Shown here: positions 33,226 to 46,999 of the stretch, in pieces | Position numbering within the stretch: position 1 is the first letter of the stretch | How the letters are laid out: each line of letters starts with the position of its first letter | From: Rhynchosporium graminicola | Lineage: Eukaryota > Ascomycota > Leotiomycetes > Helotiales > Ploettnerulaceae | DNA length: 64,000 nucleotides | Direction of reading: 5' to 3' | Assembly: GCA_900074885.1 (NCBI GenBank) | Contig: FJUW01000030.1 | Span: 124,001-188,000, forward strand | Notes under the pieces: generated by a model | What the model was told of the DNA's origin: nothing | What the model saw: the letters and a program-made list of their open reading frames with translations, nothing else | Database searches by the model: none | Made by a program: the position numbers and the translations under genes

Positions 33226-36056
33226 CTTTCGGAATATTAAGTACTCTTAGATACCTCTAAATAATAGATTATTTAGCTACTATATACTCCTCTTAGTAAC
33301 GTTTATAGCTCTCTGATCGAAATTAAGGACTTATATAAATATCGTATTTATTAGCGCTATTAATATAATACTAACGAACGAAACGAACGTCTTAATTAGT
33401 TCTGGAAAGCGTACGACATATAGCGAAGCGCAGCCGACTCTCCTATTAATATTTAAGCTATTATTAACTCTCTACTTATTATTAAATACTCGCTACTGAA
33501 CGCTCGATATATTTTAAGGGAGATTTCTAGCTATAAGAATATCTAAAACTCTCCCCTAGAGAGTATACTATAGGCAACGAACCCTCCTCTATTATTACCG
33601 CTCAGGGAGAACTGTTCCTCTGGCGTTTCTATTACTTCCTGTAGATACGCCGAGCCTAAGTCTTTATTATCTAAAGAATAAGAAAAGAGTAATAGAAATA
33701 AGTCTTTATACGTCAGAAAAGCTACTAATATATACCTGAAGTATATATAATTTAGTAATATTACTATCTATATCCCGCGTGAATCTCTAATTCAGACCTA
33801 AATAGAAGTCTCTATATTAAAAACCTACGCACGAGATTACGCTTATATAATTCATACGATAGATTAATAGTTAAAACTACTCGTAAGACTGTATTACGAA
33901 TCAATAGAAGCTGATCTAGGTACTAATATAGCTATAATGCTACTACGGAAGCGCTAATAGCGATAAAGATTACCCCCTCTCGTGCTCCTGCCTCTGAAAG
34001 GGCCTCTTACGCTAGAGATCTATATAATCAGCGGCTTAGCTTTTTATCTCTTATATAAACGCTAGAAGTCTTCTAATAATAAGATCTTCTCTACTACCCT
34101 CTACGAGGTAGATAAGCTTCTTAACGATCGAATCGCAGATTAGTAACGTAAAGCTACTATTATATCTTTGACTATCGATCTTACGGAACGCTATAAAACC
34201 GCTTAGTAATTTGCTATTAGCTTAAGCGAATTAGACTTAGAACTATAGATTCCTTACGAGTATAGCTAGTAGGTATATATCTTCTCTAAAGAAGCTAGTG
34301 ATATTCTCTCTCTTTATTATTTATGCGATTACTAAATTAAGCTAGAGGAAGGGGCTAAGAAGAGTCTAAAGTACTCTCTATTATATAAGATATTAGCGGA
34401 AGAACTTGAAGTTATAAAAGCGTATATTACTAATAACCTATTAAAAGGTTTTATCGAGCTGTCTTAAGCTCTATATATAGTACTTGTATTATTCATTAAG
34501 AAAGCGAATAGAAGTCTCTGTTTCTATATCGACTTCTATACCTTAAATAACCTTATACGGAAAGACTAATATCCCTTTCTATTAATCGACGAGACGCTAG
34601 CTAGAATCTCTACTACTAAGATCTTTACTAAACTAGATATTCGCTAGGTATTCTACCGAATTCGGATAGATCTAGCCTCTGAAGAGTATATTACCTTTCG
34701 GACCTGTTATAGAGTATATAAGTATAAGGTACTCCCTTTTAGATTAACTAATAGCTCTGCGATATATTAATAGTATATGAATAATATCTTATTCGATTAT
34801 TTAGATAATTTCTATACTGCTTATCTAGATAATATTCTTATTTATTCAGACGATCTATTTAAGTACTAATTATATGTATATAAGGTACTATAACGATTAT
34901 AAGACGCTAGATTATAAGCCGACCTTAAGAAGTATGAATTTAATATTACTTATACTAAATACCTTAGATTTATTATCTCTATTTCTAGGATCGAGGTAGA
35001 CCCTGAAAAGGTTAATATTATATAATCTTAGAATTACCTTATGATAGTTAAGAGCGTATAATTATTCTTAGGCTTTTATAACTTCTACTAGCGATTTATT
35101 AAAGATTACAGAGTAATCGTAAAACCTCTTATATAACTTACTAAAAATAATATATTATTTCAGTTTACTAAAGAGTATAAAGATACTTTTAATTACCTAA
35201 AGCACGCTCTTACTTCAGTACCTCTCCTCTACTACTATTAGTAAGATCTACCTTATATAATTAAAACAGATACTAGTAATAGAGTAGTAGCAGGTATATT
35301 ATCGTAGTAATACGATAAAGAGTAGTTCCTAGTAGCTTACTTCTCTAAGACTATACTACTAGCTAAGCTTAATTACGCTATCTACGATAAGGAAATACTT
35401 ATAATTATACGATCTTTCAGTAACTAGAGATCTGAGCTCGTAGGCGCACTATATTAAATCCGAGTCGTTACTAATTATAAAGCTCTTAAGTACTTTATAA
35501 CTTCTAAATAGTTAAACGTATAATAAGTATAATAAGTAGAGCTACTTATAGATTATAACTTTATAATTACCTATTAACCTAGGAAGTATAATCTACTCGC
35601 TGACGCTCTCTCTCGCAGAATAGATAAATTAGATAATTAAAACAATACTAAGAAAGCTTAACGTTTATAATAACTACTACGCGAAGACTAGATCGATCTA
35701 ATACTACTTATAAGTAACTTCCGGAATAGTTCCGACTCTATAGATAGCTTTGAACTTATTAATACCTTAGAAGTCGCTGACCTATTACTAGTTTTCTTTA
35801 TCGTGTAATAAGTACTTAAAGCTAATCGTACTGCGCTATTACTCTAAGCACTACGGAAATAAGCTCTCGCTGCTACTCCTAGAAAACTAACTATAGAAAA
35901 GAATCTTCTGCTCTACGAAGGAAGATTAATCGTACTTAACGTTTTATACTTTCGCATACTACTTATACGCGAAGTATACGATCGATTAGAAACTGCTTAT
36001 CTAAGTGCAAAAAAGACCTTATAACTCCTATTATTATAGTATTACTAGTACGGAAT

Positions 36057-36552
36057 TATAACGTTCCTGGTTCTGACTAGTACGCGGTATATAGGCTCGT
36101 CGGTTAGTATTACCTATAAAGTAAAGTAAATAAGAAGTTCGGTTCTTAATTAGAATTAAGACGTTATAAGTAGGTATTAATTACTATATAAATTTGAGCA
36201 CGAAGCTCCTATCTAATAGCAGAAGTGCTAGTCTTATATAGAATCTTCGTTCCTTTATACTAGCTACGTAAGACTGTCTTGCAGAGCGCGTAAGCTCTCG
36301 CGACCTATCTAGTAATCTAGTATATCACGTGATCCTAGATCACTTATAGCTATAATACTATTATTACTTCAATATAGGTAGATATATAGTATTACTCGCT
36401 AGTTTATACTATAACTATATTAGTGCTTTTCCTCTAATAGTACTAACTCTTTTCTAGTACTAAAACCCGTCTAGTACTTACTATTAGATAGTACTATTAG
36501 TATTCTAGTACTAAGACGGTTTTAGTACTAAGAACTATACTAGTTCGTAATA
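36057..36552 (-). repeat. 3' LTR, gypsy family I copy 2
   Basis: 496 bp. The outer end keeps GTTCCTGGTTCTGACTAG, while its inner end has lost CA/TG (GTACTAAGACGGTTTTAGTA). Confidence 0.95.
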
Positions 36553-36641
36553 CTATCTCCCTTTTATCTTAGTATATCCTTACGCTTAAGTACGCCTAAG
36601 GAAATATTAATAACTACTTATAGCTATCTTCTTCTTTTATT

Positions 36642-37193
36642 ATACCCCTTAAACGCTTAATTAAACGAGTCGATTATATTATACTTAGAAGATAAATAGA
36701 ATTAAGTAGTAGAATTATAATATTATATACTAGATATAAAAAAGCGGAATATAAAGAGTATATATCGCCTTATAATCCTAAACTAATTAGATATAGTTAT
36801 TACGCTTAACTAAATAAATCCTATGATATTTATATAAGGAACTAGATACTTATAGCTTCTGAATAAGAAAGTCTTAATTCCTAAATCGAAAAATTAGAAG
36901 ATAAGAAAGACTTAGCTATAGCTAAGTTCTATACGCGAATTATAAAGTTAAAGAAATAGAAACGTTTCTTATATAAATAGTAGTAAAAGATAATTACTAT
37001 TAGTCTGAACTCGATAGCTAAGCTCGATACTCTTAAAGCTTTAGAAAAGGAAGAAAAGGAGAAATAGGAAAAGGAGCGAGTACTTAATAATACTAAGTTA
37101 GTAAGCGCGGAACCCTCTAGTTCTGATATCCCTATCGACTTCTTATTCGATCTAATAGTTGACTTTCCTTTTAATTCTATTAACTTACTCTAA
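36642..37193 (+). pseudogene. antisense accessory ORF, family I copy 2
   Basis: Counterpart of 16107-16646, opposite to this copy's gag-pol. Starts at ATA (ancestral ATG), keeps R-V-D-Y-I-I-L, then Lys/Glu-rich coiled coil (L-K-A-L-E-K-E-E-K-E-K) and the E-P-S-S-S-D-I-P acidic tail, and ends at the aligned TAA. 184 codons against 180 in copy 1, with small in-frame indels. Conservation of frame, start and stop between copies shows it was a real coding unit of the family before RIP. Confidence 0.65.
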
Positions 37194-37249
37194 GTAGATC
37201 TAAGTTTTATTAATAGAAATTAGCTAGTAATACTAAGTAGTAAAAGCTT

Positions 37250-40200
37250 AACTTAAGTTCTTATATATTTTCCGAATATAAGTAGTTCTTCTATTTTATT
37301 AAGTATCTAATAATATCTCGTTTATACTAATAGTCTAGTAGTTCCTCTATATCGTATTCTATAAGTAGGTTAACTAGTTTAGCGTATATCTTCGGGGCTA
37401 GTAGTACTCCTAGTAGTGCTTTTTCTAATAAGGATATATAGAATATCAAGAATATCTTCTTTATTATAGTTAGTAGCTAGAGTTTATAATTTAAAAGTCC
37501 TTTAACTTATTTAATTTTATATAGTCTAAGTTTCTTATAATCTAGCTTATTACTTAGTCTCTATATATTAATATTTTTCTGTAGAAAGTAAACTCTATCC
37601 TTCTCTTATAGCGTTAGCTCTTAACTACGATTCTTATTATAATAGTATATATTCTTCTTTATTATAAACTAGAGTTCTCTTATAAGTTCCTTATAGAGGT
37701 CCTAGATATTCTTAACTTAGATACTAGCTATATTATTATCCTTAACTATTAGGTTAAGTTCTCTATAAGTAATAAGTTCGTAACTATAATTCGTAAAGAA
37801 TAATATAACCTTTATTATTTCTATAGTCGAGCTATTATATATAAATTCTACTAATAGTAATAGTTCTACTTAATTATTTTATTATTAGTTAATATAATAG
37901 TATAAATATATTTTAATTACTTAGTTTATTCTCTTATTTCTTTTATTAGTCTAAGGATAGAAAGCTATTAATAGTTTCTGTTTAGTTCTTAGGAACCTTA
38001 TTAAAGTATTCTAGAACTTTAATATAAATAACTTATCTCGATCTAATATGATTTCTTCGAGTACTCTATACTTAGAGACTATCTCCTTAAGGTATACTTA
38101 TACTAGATATTCGGCTATAAGAGTAGATAAGACTAGTACTAAGATTATATACTTAGTAAGTCTTTCTATAATAATAAGTATTATATTATAGCTAACTCTT
38201 ATAACCCGGTCCTTCGATAGCAGTAATAGCTCTATAAAGTCCTATAATATCGATTTCTAAGATATTAGTAATATTAGTACTATAATTATCTACTTATAAG
38301 ATATATATTAAGAAGACTTATTTCTAATATAAGTATTATAGTTAGCTAGTACTTTTTTAACTACTCGGTAGAGTCCTTTCGACTAGTAGTTTCTTGAAAT
38401 CCTTAGATATATTCTTTATATCCCTTAATATCTATACGCAGGAAGCTTATATTATTCTTTAATATATACTTCTACTAAGCTTAGTAGAAGCTAAATTTTC
38501 CTATTAACTCGTATAATATTATTCTTAATTATATTCCTTATAATAAGTTCCTTAGTCTTATCTAGGGATATTCTGTCCTTCTTCTAGGCCTTCTTTAAGG
38601 TATCGTATTAAGATCCCTTAATTTCTTACTTAATCGTAGTAGCTTCTCGGATATTAGTAATTATATCTCTATTATCTAGCTATCTAAGTAAAGCAGTCTT
38701 ATTATAGACCTTATTATCCTTATAACCTAGTAATCTGCTCAGAGTATCTACTTATATATTATCCTTTCCTTATATATACTTAATAACTAGATTAAAAGAG
38801 GCGAGTTCCTCTAACTATTAGGCTAATCGACGATTATCTAAGACCTTAGTAGTTATAAAAGTTCGGAGATTCATATAGTTAGTATAAATAATAACTAGGA
38901 ACTTAGCTCCTTATAAGTATATTTTCTAATATTTAAATACTTTAACGATCGCTATAAGTTCTTTCTTATAGATATTATAATTCTATTCGGCTAGAGATAT
39001 TTTCTCTGAAAAGTAAGCGACTAGATATAGTTATCCTTTATTATCTCGCTGCAGGTATATTACGCTAATATAAGTATTAGAGGCGTCTATTTCTATTATA
39101 CTTTCCTTTTCTTCGTCGAAATTATATAAGATTAGTTCTTTTATAAATTCTTTCTTAATTCTCTGAAAAGCTTCCTTATATTAGCTAGTCTAAGTAAAAG
39201 GAATACCTTTCCTTATTAAGCTCGTAAGCAGTTTAGTAATCTTAGAATAGTTTCTAATAAACTATTAGTAGAAGTTAGCGAAACTTAACTATAACTATAT
39301 ATCCTTAATATTCTTTAGAGATTCTTATTCCTTTATAGCTTTAATTTTCTCCGAGTTAATACTTATCTCTCTAGGGCGAATAATATACTTTAGAAAAGTG
39401 ACTTACTTAACTGAGAATTTATATTTCGATATCTTTAGTCTAGAATCTACTTTATATAATACTTCTATAACTTAAGTGATATAGCTCTAGTATGCCTCGA
39501 TAGTCTCCGAGTATACTAGGATATTATCTAGGTAGTATATAGCGAATTTCCTAATAAAGTCCTTAAGAATATTATTATTCTGTCTTTAATACGTAGCTAG
39601 AGTATTAATTAAGCTGAATAGTATTACTATATATTCCTATAGCCCTAAGGGTAATACGAAAGTAGTCTTCTACTTATATCCCTCTTTAATTCGGATTAAA
39701 TTAAATATATTATATTAGTTTAACTTAGTATATATCTTTACTCTAGCTAGCTTATCCTATAAGTACTACGTATTTAGTAAAAGATATATATCTCTTATAG
39801 TTTTACTATTAGCTATCTAATAGTCTCTATATAATCTTCCCTTAGGATCTCCTGCTTTCTTAAATACTAGTATATTAATAGTATATAATAACTTAGATTT
39901 CCGAATCTATCTTTTCTTTATACTTAACTCTTAATACTCCTTAAGTATCTTTATAGTATTATAGTTATAATAGTAAAGTTTCTTTATAAAAAGTATAAAT
40001 CTATCTTTAAAGTTTATCTTATAATCCTAGGGTTTATACTTAAGTAGAGCTCTTATAATCTGCGGATCCTCGAATAATTTCGAGAACTTTTTATATAATT
40101 CGAGTAATTATTCCTAAATATTATCTATTTAGCTAAGATAATTCTTAAGTTCTATCTAACTAGGAACTTAACTTAACTAGCTAGAGTCTATTAGTATTAT

Positions 40201-42250
40201 TATTAAAGAGGCAGCGCTAGCTTTTTATTTACTAGCTAGTTAACTACGCTTATATTTATAGTTACTAAATATAACTCTCTTAGTTACTTAGTTTATACTA
40301 AGATTATAGTTATATAGCTATAATATTCTTAATATAATATTATATTATCTAATAAGTACGATATCGAAGTGAAGCGTTTCTTTATATCTATTAACGATTA
40401 TCTTTATTCCTTCTATCTTTCTGCGGACTTATCTATCTAATCTAGTACCTTTTCTATCTAATAAAGTAAAATAATATAGTTTCAGGTTAATAGTAATAGG
40501 AATATTCTATTTCTCGATAAAAGCTAAGTTTATAAAGTATTCTATAGCTCCTGAATCGATAAGTGCTTTTATCTTAATATTATTTATTATAACTAATAAG
40601 ATTAACTAATCGAACTCTCTAGTAGTAATAAGCTCTAAGTATAATAGTTCTATTACGAAGTAATTACGTGCTTCTTTAATACTTCTCCTTATTATTTCGT
40701 TTAACTAAGTCCTAAAGCCGGGTTTATAAGTAATTAGAATATAAGGTATATAATAATAGAGATTAACTTGCTTTTAAATCAGATCTAGTACTATTCTTTA
40801 ATAAATAGCTAGTTCTAATAAATACTATCTTCTCTACTAATAATATTCCTTTTCTATTTCCTTAGTAATAGCTTAAGTATCTTTTATCCGAAGAAACTAA
40901 TCTAGTTATTTAAACTCTTTTAGTTTAAGTTCTCCTTCGAGGTTAGTTATATAACGATCTAGTTATTCTTCGATATCCCTAGTATTAACTTAGAATATAA
41001 TAGTAGTAGTATTATAATAAGTAATAATATAATTTATACCCGGGTTAAGTATATTATAAGTTCGATAATACTCTATAAAATCGGATTTAGTTCTATTATA
41101 AACTTATATTCTTCTTCTATTATTATAATTTCGAAGAGTCTAGTTTTCGTTATTATATAAAAAGTTATTATATAAATAGTTTCTTTTATTTATAATACTC
41201 TAGCTTTCTTAGTCTTTATCTAGAAGTTTAACTAAGTTTTCTTCGAATCCTTTATTATATTTATAAGTTTTAAAGTCCTATGAACTCTATTTTACGCTAG
41301 AAGCTTCTTAGTAATCTAGCTTTCTTTCCGCTAGTTCGAATTCTCTCTTAGGTTTATTCTAGGGTTTCCCTCTCTATTTCTTCTTCTAAGAATAGTTATA
41401 TACGAGGTATCTTATCTTATTATATATATAGTAAAGACCTTTCTCTTAATATTTATCTTTCTTAGCTTAGCTCTTAGATCCTCTTTTTACTTTATCTAAT
41501 TCTATTAGATTATAATAATTATATTTATTACTTAGATAAGGCTAGAAATTCCTTTATTACTTATTATATTATTATAGAAATTAAAGCTTCCGGAGATAAG
41601 TAAGTATAAAGTATCCTCCTTTTTCTTTCGCTTATTTCTAGATTTATTTATTAATAGTAGTAAATAATCTAATTAAGTCTTTTAAGTTACTTAATTTACT
41701 AGCTCTAGAGAGCTTATCCTTAATATAGTCTTTAAGGCCTCGATAGTATTAGGCTCTTAATCTACTATCTATCTAGTCTAACTATATAGAATATTAGTAG
41801 AACTCGATAGTATATTTATAAATAGATCCTTATTATCGAATTCCGAGCAGGTGCTTTTCGTCTTATTCCTTCTTATTAAGGTCTCTAAAGACTTCTTTAA
41901 TAATATTAATAAAGCTTATAAGAGTTCGAAAGATAACTCGGCTTTTTTAAGTTATAATAATAGAATAAGCTCTAGATAAGTATCGATTAACTAAGTAATT
42001 ACTTAGAGCTAGCTTAATCTAGTAAGCTATAGTATTGCAGAGGAATAAAGCGATCTATAGGACTTTAAGAGAGTTTGCTTCGAACTTATTCCTATTAAAA
42101 GCGAGATATATCTAATACTAGAGGATAAACTATATTAGTTTATTATAGTTCCTATAATAAGTATTAAGTAAGTTTATATAAAGCGGTATACTCTTATCGA
42201 CCTTATTAACTTTATCCGGCCTACTAGTCAAAGAGCTTTCTCTTACGATA
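37250..42250 (-). pseudogene. gag-pol relic of gypsy family I copy 2
   Basis: Minus-strand polyprotein collinear with 11100-16080. Chromodomain near 37280-37400, integrase about 37800-38500, RNase H about 38750-39150, reverse transcriptase about 39300-40000, protease near 40500-40600, zinc knuckle near 41380-41440, gag core about 41580-42060. More stop codons than copy 1, indicating deeper RIP. Confidence 0.88.
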
Positions 42251-42310
42251 GATCCTTCTTTAGTAGCTATTTCGTTCTTACTAATAATACTTCAAGTAAG
42301 ATACTTAAAG

Positions 42311-42806
42311 TATAACGTTCTTAGTTCTAACTAGTACGTAGTATATAGGCTCGTTAGTTAGTATTAGTTATAAAGTAAAGTAAATAAGAAGTTCAGTTCT
42401 TAATTAGAATTAAGATATTATAAGTAGGTATTAATTACTATATGAATTTGAGTATAAAGCTCCTATCTAATAGCAGAAGTGCTAGTCTTATATAGAATCT
42501 TCGTTCCCTTATACTAGCTGCGTAAGACCGTCTTATAGAGCGCGTAAGCTCTCGCGACCTATCTAGCAGTCTAGTATATCACGTGATCCTAGATCACCTA
42601 TAGCTATAATACTATTATTACTTTAATATAAGTAGATATATAGTACTACTCGCTAGTTTATACTATAACTATATTAGTGCCTTTCCTCTAATAGTACTAA
42701 CTCTTTTCTGGTACTAAAACCTATCTAGTACTTACTACTAGGTAGTACTATCAGTATTCTGGTACCAGGACGGTTTTGGTGCTAAGAACTATGCTAGTTC
42801 GTAACA
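42311..42806 (-). repeat. 5' LTR, gypsy family I copy 2
   Basis: 496 bp. The outer right end keeps GTACCAGGACGGTTTTGGTG where the partner reads GTACTAAGACGGTTTTAGTA; the inner end is heavily mutated. Confidence 0.95.
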
Positions 42807-44132
42807 GGAATCGCTTTAACTATTAACTAGTACTACTATAACTACTATACTTACTAACGAATTCAAGTGCTACGAGATAAGAAGCCCGGACTCCTATAGC
42901 TCTTACTAGTGCTATTACGCCTATAGGAGCATATTATAGTCGATTACTATAGTTTCAATCGTGATAAACATAGCTATAATAACATCCTTATATTTATAGA
43001 CTATTTTAGTAAATAAGTAATTAGTATTCTATACCGAAAAACCTCCGATACGCGTGACCTTATAAAGCTCTACTTATACTATATATACCGCTATTTCGAA
43101 GCCTTATTAATAATTACGTTTGATAAAGGGCCTTAATTCGTTTTACGCTTTTAGATAGCTATTTATATAATTCTAAGTACTAAAAGATAGCTTTTTTTAG
43201 CAGATTACCCCTAGATAGATAGCTAGACGGAAATCTATAACTAATACCTCTAGCGCTAATTATAACCTTTTATCTCTTACTATTAAGATAACTAGTCGGA
43301 ATTCTTACCTATTATAGACTACGCTTAAATAACTCTCTCTCACGACTCTCTAGGAGGTCTCTTACCCTTCGAGGTAATATATAGTTACGCTCCGCGCGTC
43401 GACTAGAATTAGAAATCCGATTTACTTGACTTAGCTACTCCTTCTGATAAGCTGAATACTTAATAAGCTATCGAATACGCTAGCCGACTATAAGCTATAT
43501 AGACTATAGCTTAGTCTAATCTCCTCCGCGCTTAAGTAAAGATATCACGCTCCTATAATCGAACTTATAGAGAAGTCGACTTTAGTAAAGACGATTTAGT
43601 CTAGTTAGATATATATTACTTTATATTTATATAGCTAAGTAAAAAGCTCGACTTCCCGACTAATAGACTATTCCGAGTACTTGAGAAGGTAGATAGCTTA
43701 TACTAATTAGAACTACTTATAAGTATAAAAGTATATAATATCTTCCTTGCGTTAAAGTTACGTAAGTATACTAATAACCTATTACTTAGATAAACGTTAC
43801 TACTACTGCTACTAATTAATATTATTAGCGATAACGAATAGGAAATAGAGGATATACTAATATACTATAAGCAGCGCGGTAACCTCTCTTACTGCGTCTT
43901 CTAGTTAAATTAAGATATCGATCTCACGTAGTATAATACTTCAGATATTAAGTACGCTCCCGTAAAGCTTCAGTAGTTCCACCTCGATAACCCGACGTAA
44001 GCAGGTCCTCCTGCGAAGCTCCCTGATTAGCTGAAAGCCTTCCACGATAGAATAGACGATTACGATTACCTTAATAGTAATAAGGAGATAGACTAACGCT
44101 TAAGGGCGAGCTTTTTTCGGAGGGGGGGGTAG

Positions 44133-44379
44133 TGTAATAGTCGTAGTATATAACTAGTATAGACTTAGTAGGACTAGTAAGTACTCCTAATCGGGTATAC
44201 TAAGCGAGATTACCGAGAGCTCCGCAGAGCCCCTTTTTATATATACTTACTCTTCTCTCTTCTACTTCTTAGCTCTATAGTTATAGATTCTAAGTTAATT
44301 CTTACTACTTCATATTCTATGCAATATGAGGTCTTATCTATTAGATAATGCGTGAGACCTTTCTAGAGCAAGCGTCATA
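44133..44379 (+). repeat. right LTR of gypsy B (divergent U3)
   Basis: 247 bp. Its second half matches the A-type LTR (ATAGATTCTAAGTTAATTCT and GAGGTCTTATCTATTAGATA are close matches), but the first ~100 bp are different, as expected for another subfamily. Confidence 0.85.
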
Positions 44380-44904
44380 ATAAGAGAAGATAAAGATTTA
44401 AGAGGGTTCTTAAATCTCCTGGCTTTTTAGTCTAGTTGGATAAGTCTTCATTCGACTAGCTTAGTGTATACGCTCCTAGCGGGGCCTAACCGAGGTCATC
44501 TGATTAGATATCGTCATATTAGATTTAAGAACGCAGAGCGCGTACCTTCTCGAATTAACTAGCCTAGCTTAGCTTAGTCAGATTCGAAACGCGTATTAAA
44601 ACTTACTCGATCTCGTTAGATAGCGTAGCTAGTATATAGTCGAGGCCTTCGAGTAAAATAGTTATATTAACTTATATATAGCTTCTGCCTGCTCTTAGCC
44701 TTATACGTAAGAGCACGTAACCTAGAAAGAGAGGGGAAGTATAATAGCATATTACTAGAATATATATAAGAGAAGATAAAGATTCAAGAGAGTTCCTAAA
44801 TCTCCTAGCCTTTTAGTCTAATTAGATAAGTCTTCATTCGACTAGCTCGGTATATGCGTTCCTGGCGGGGCCTAACCGAGGTCATCTGATTAGATATCGT
44901 CACA
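44380..44904 (+). mobile_element. TRIM-like non-coding LTR element, 5' end truncated
   Basis: Direct repeats 44380-44518 and 44766-44904 (139 bp each) flank about 220 bp without coding potential. A purine tract (about 44724-44739, AGAAAGAGAGGGGAAG) immediately precedes the full right repeat, which likely begins at 44740 (165 bp, TATAATAGC to CGTCACA). The left repeat lacks its first 26 bp, cut exactly at the right edge of gypsy B. Size and form match terminal-repeat retrotransposons in miniature. Confidence 0.6.
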
Positions 44905-45535
44905 TATATTCTAATTCGCAACTCAAAGTAGCTATAGAGTATTACTTCTTACTTATCTATAAGATAGATCTACTATAGAATATAACTATACTTCCCGAGA
45001 CGCTTTTATAGTTAACCTTATCACTTATCTAGTTAGTATCAGAGAATAGAGTTATAATATTATATTCTCTTCCTAGTTTATAGTAAAACTTTATCTTAAC
45101 TATTAACTTTAGGTATTATAAGAGTACTTTTAATAAATAACTATAGTATTCAGCTAGATTACTTATAAATTAGCTTAGCTTTCCGAGGATAAAAGCGATA
45201 TTAGATCTTATATAGATTATCTTAAATATTAGACTTCTAGTAGCTTATTAGTACTTATTAGTATTAATCTATTTATTAATATTACTAGTAAGATAGAGAT
45301 TCTTATGTCTAGTAATAAGGGTCCGTTTTAGCTTAAAAGTTCCCTAGATAATACCGAATTTATTAAGTATACTAGTGAGATATTATTCTTAATCGATCTT
45401 AAGGCTCTTAGTTTTCCTATCTCGAGTGATTCTAGCTCTAAGGATCTTATTAATCTTCCCTAGGTCCTTAGCTTTAAATGGCCTCGATAGTTTCCTATAG
45501 AACTAGTATAGCTCTCTCTTATTCCTAGTATATAC
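44905..45535 (-). mobile_element. copia F, RNase H-region fragment (left of copia C)
   Basis: Minus-strand copia relic homologous to 46150-46700 of copia C (same S-S-Y/C-E-S-E-Y start and downstream blocks). Interrupted by copia C at TATAC (45531-45535 and 59329-59333); continues at 59329-59678. Its 3' end left of 44905 is missing. Confidence 0.75.
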
Positions 45536-45773
45536 TATTGAAAGGAATATCCCTATGCTCGTATACCTATAGGGACAGGGGTAATATTCACAGAGGAATT
45601 AGACGCTAGTAGGTTAGACTATTATCTTTATTAAGTGACTTAACTTCTCTAGTTATAACTACTCTCTATCTATAATATATCTCGGATATTCTTTAATATC
45701 CGGGCTTATATACTAGCTCTAGTCCCGATTAAGTTACTACGTGATACTGCGCTAAATACTAACTATTCTAATA
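45536..45773 (-). repeat. 3' LTR of copia C
   Basis: 238 bp, TATTGAAAGG to CTAATA (ancestral TGTTGAAAGG to CTAACA). The outer left end retains CTATGCTCGTATACCTATAG; the inner right end is more mutated. Confidence 0.92.
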
Positions 45774-46705
45774 CTCCCCCTTAGAGTATATTACGATTAC
45801 CTTATTACTTATAAGTCCTCTATAAGTCCTATTTAGCCTTTAAACCTTTTAAATACTACTCGTTCGAGTAGCTTTATTATTCTATCGGCGACTATTTCTG
45901 CTATTAGAATATAGTCGACTTTAAGGCTCCTAGTTTCTGCTAAGTCGCGTACGAAGTAATAGGCGATATTAATATGCTTCGAGCGTTCGTTTAGGTAAGT
46001 GTTCTTAGTTAAGGTAATTACTCCTTAGTTATCTCCGAATATTTATACTAGTCTAGAGTCTTCCCTAATAAAGTAGGAGTATCCTAGATCTCGTAGTACT
46101 TATATAAACTATTAGCTTTACTTTATATAGTTTATAAGTGCTATATATTCTGATTCGTAGCTCGATATAGTAATAGAGTACTACTTCTTACTTAACTAAG
46201 AGAATAGTCTATTATAGAATATTAATACGCTTCTAGAGATACTTTTCCGGTCGACCTTATTACTCGCCTAGTCTATATTAGAGTAGAGAACTATAGTATT
46301 ATATTCTCCCCTTAGTCTATAGCGAATTCTTATCTTAATAGTTAACTTTAGGTATTATAGTAGCGCTTTTAGGGCGTATCTATAGTACTTAGCTAGATCG
46401 CTTATAAATTAATTAAGCTTTCTAAGGATAAAGGTAATATCTAGTCTCGTGAAGATTATTATATATATTAAGCTTCTAATAGCTTACTAGTATTTATTTA
46501 TATTAATCCTTTTATTATTACCACTCGCGGGGTGAAAGTTCTCGTAGCTTATTATCAGTATCTGTTTCGGTTTAAAGGTTTCCTAGGTAATACCGAACTT
46601 ATTAAGTATGCTAAGTAGATATTATTCTTAGTTAATTTCAAGGACTCTAGATAGTCTATCGCAGGTAACTCTAGCTCTAAGAATCTTCTCTATCTCCTCT
46701 AGATT

Positions 46706-46973
46706 TATGACGATAGCTCACCTGAATATCATATGAGAAGAAGGATAGATAATAGGGCCTAAGTTCATAAGTATCCTAGTAGAACTAGTATCCGACCCGG
46801 TATAGTATCGGACTAGTACCGGTATATATATATAAGGTGCCTTATACTCTATCTCTCTTCTTTTTCCTTCCTTATCTTTTTGTTTTCTTCGTAGTAGACT
46901 ATATAAGATCGCTCTTAGCCTCCCTACTTATTTATTCTTACTTATATACCGCTTTAAGTCTTATATCATTATA
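46706..46973 (+). repeat. 5' LTR of gypsy D
   Basis: 268 bp. TATATATATAAGG box near the middle. The outer left part keeps ATCATATGAGAAG; its inner end reads CTTTAAGTCTTATATCATTA. Confidence 0.93.
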
Positions 46974-46999
46974 TTAAATAAAAAGATTAAGATAGCCGG

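Larger units (their letters stand above)
36057..42806 (-). mobile_element. Ty3/gypsy family I copy 2, nested in gypsy B
   Basis: 6750 bp, minus orientation, 496-bp LTRs at 36057-36552 and 42311-42806, target duplication GGAAT. Internal sequence is the reverse complement of copy 1 (10589-17229) with additional RIP changes. Confidence 0.95.
31400..44110 (+). pseudogene. gag-pol relic of gypsy B (interrupted by nested element)
   Basis: Plus-strand polyprotein remains: gag about 31.4-32.8 kb, retropepsin 32878-33225, reverse transcriptase about 34400-35100 (F-T-K-L-D-I-R, Y-M-N-N-I-L, Y-L-D-N-I-L-I-Y), RNase H about 35250-35640, and the start of integrase before the nested insertion at 36056. 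After 42812 the integrase continues, followed by a chromodomain-like C-terminus (about 43800-44100) ending A-F-H-D-R-I-D-D-Y-D-Y-L. Stops are typically TAG/TAA. Non-functional, but clearly collinear with element A on the other strand. Confidence 0.87.
31034..44379 (+). mobile_element. Ty3/gypsy element B, family II, recombinant, with nested gypsy
   Basis: Plus-strand relative of element A. Sequence is collinear with A on both sides of the nested element (GGAAT at 36052-36056 and 42807-42811). The two LTRs differ in length (235 and 247 bp) and in their first ~100 bp, and the flanking pentamers do not match (ATACT versus ATAAG), so the two ends come from different insertions. Confidence 0.85.

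Noticed and set aside
44380..44904. CRISPR-like or tandem array from the direct repeats
   Set aside because: Only two long repeats with a purine tract, fitting a small LTR element.
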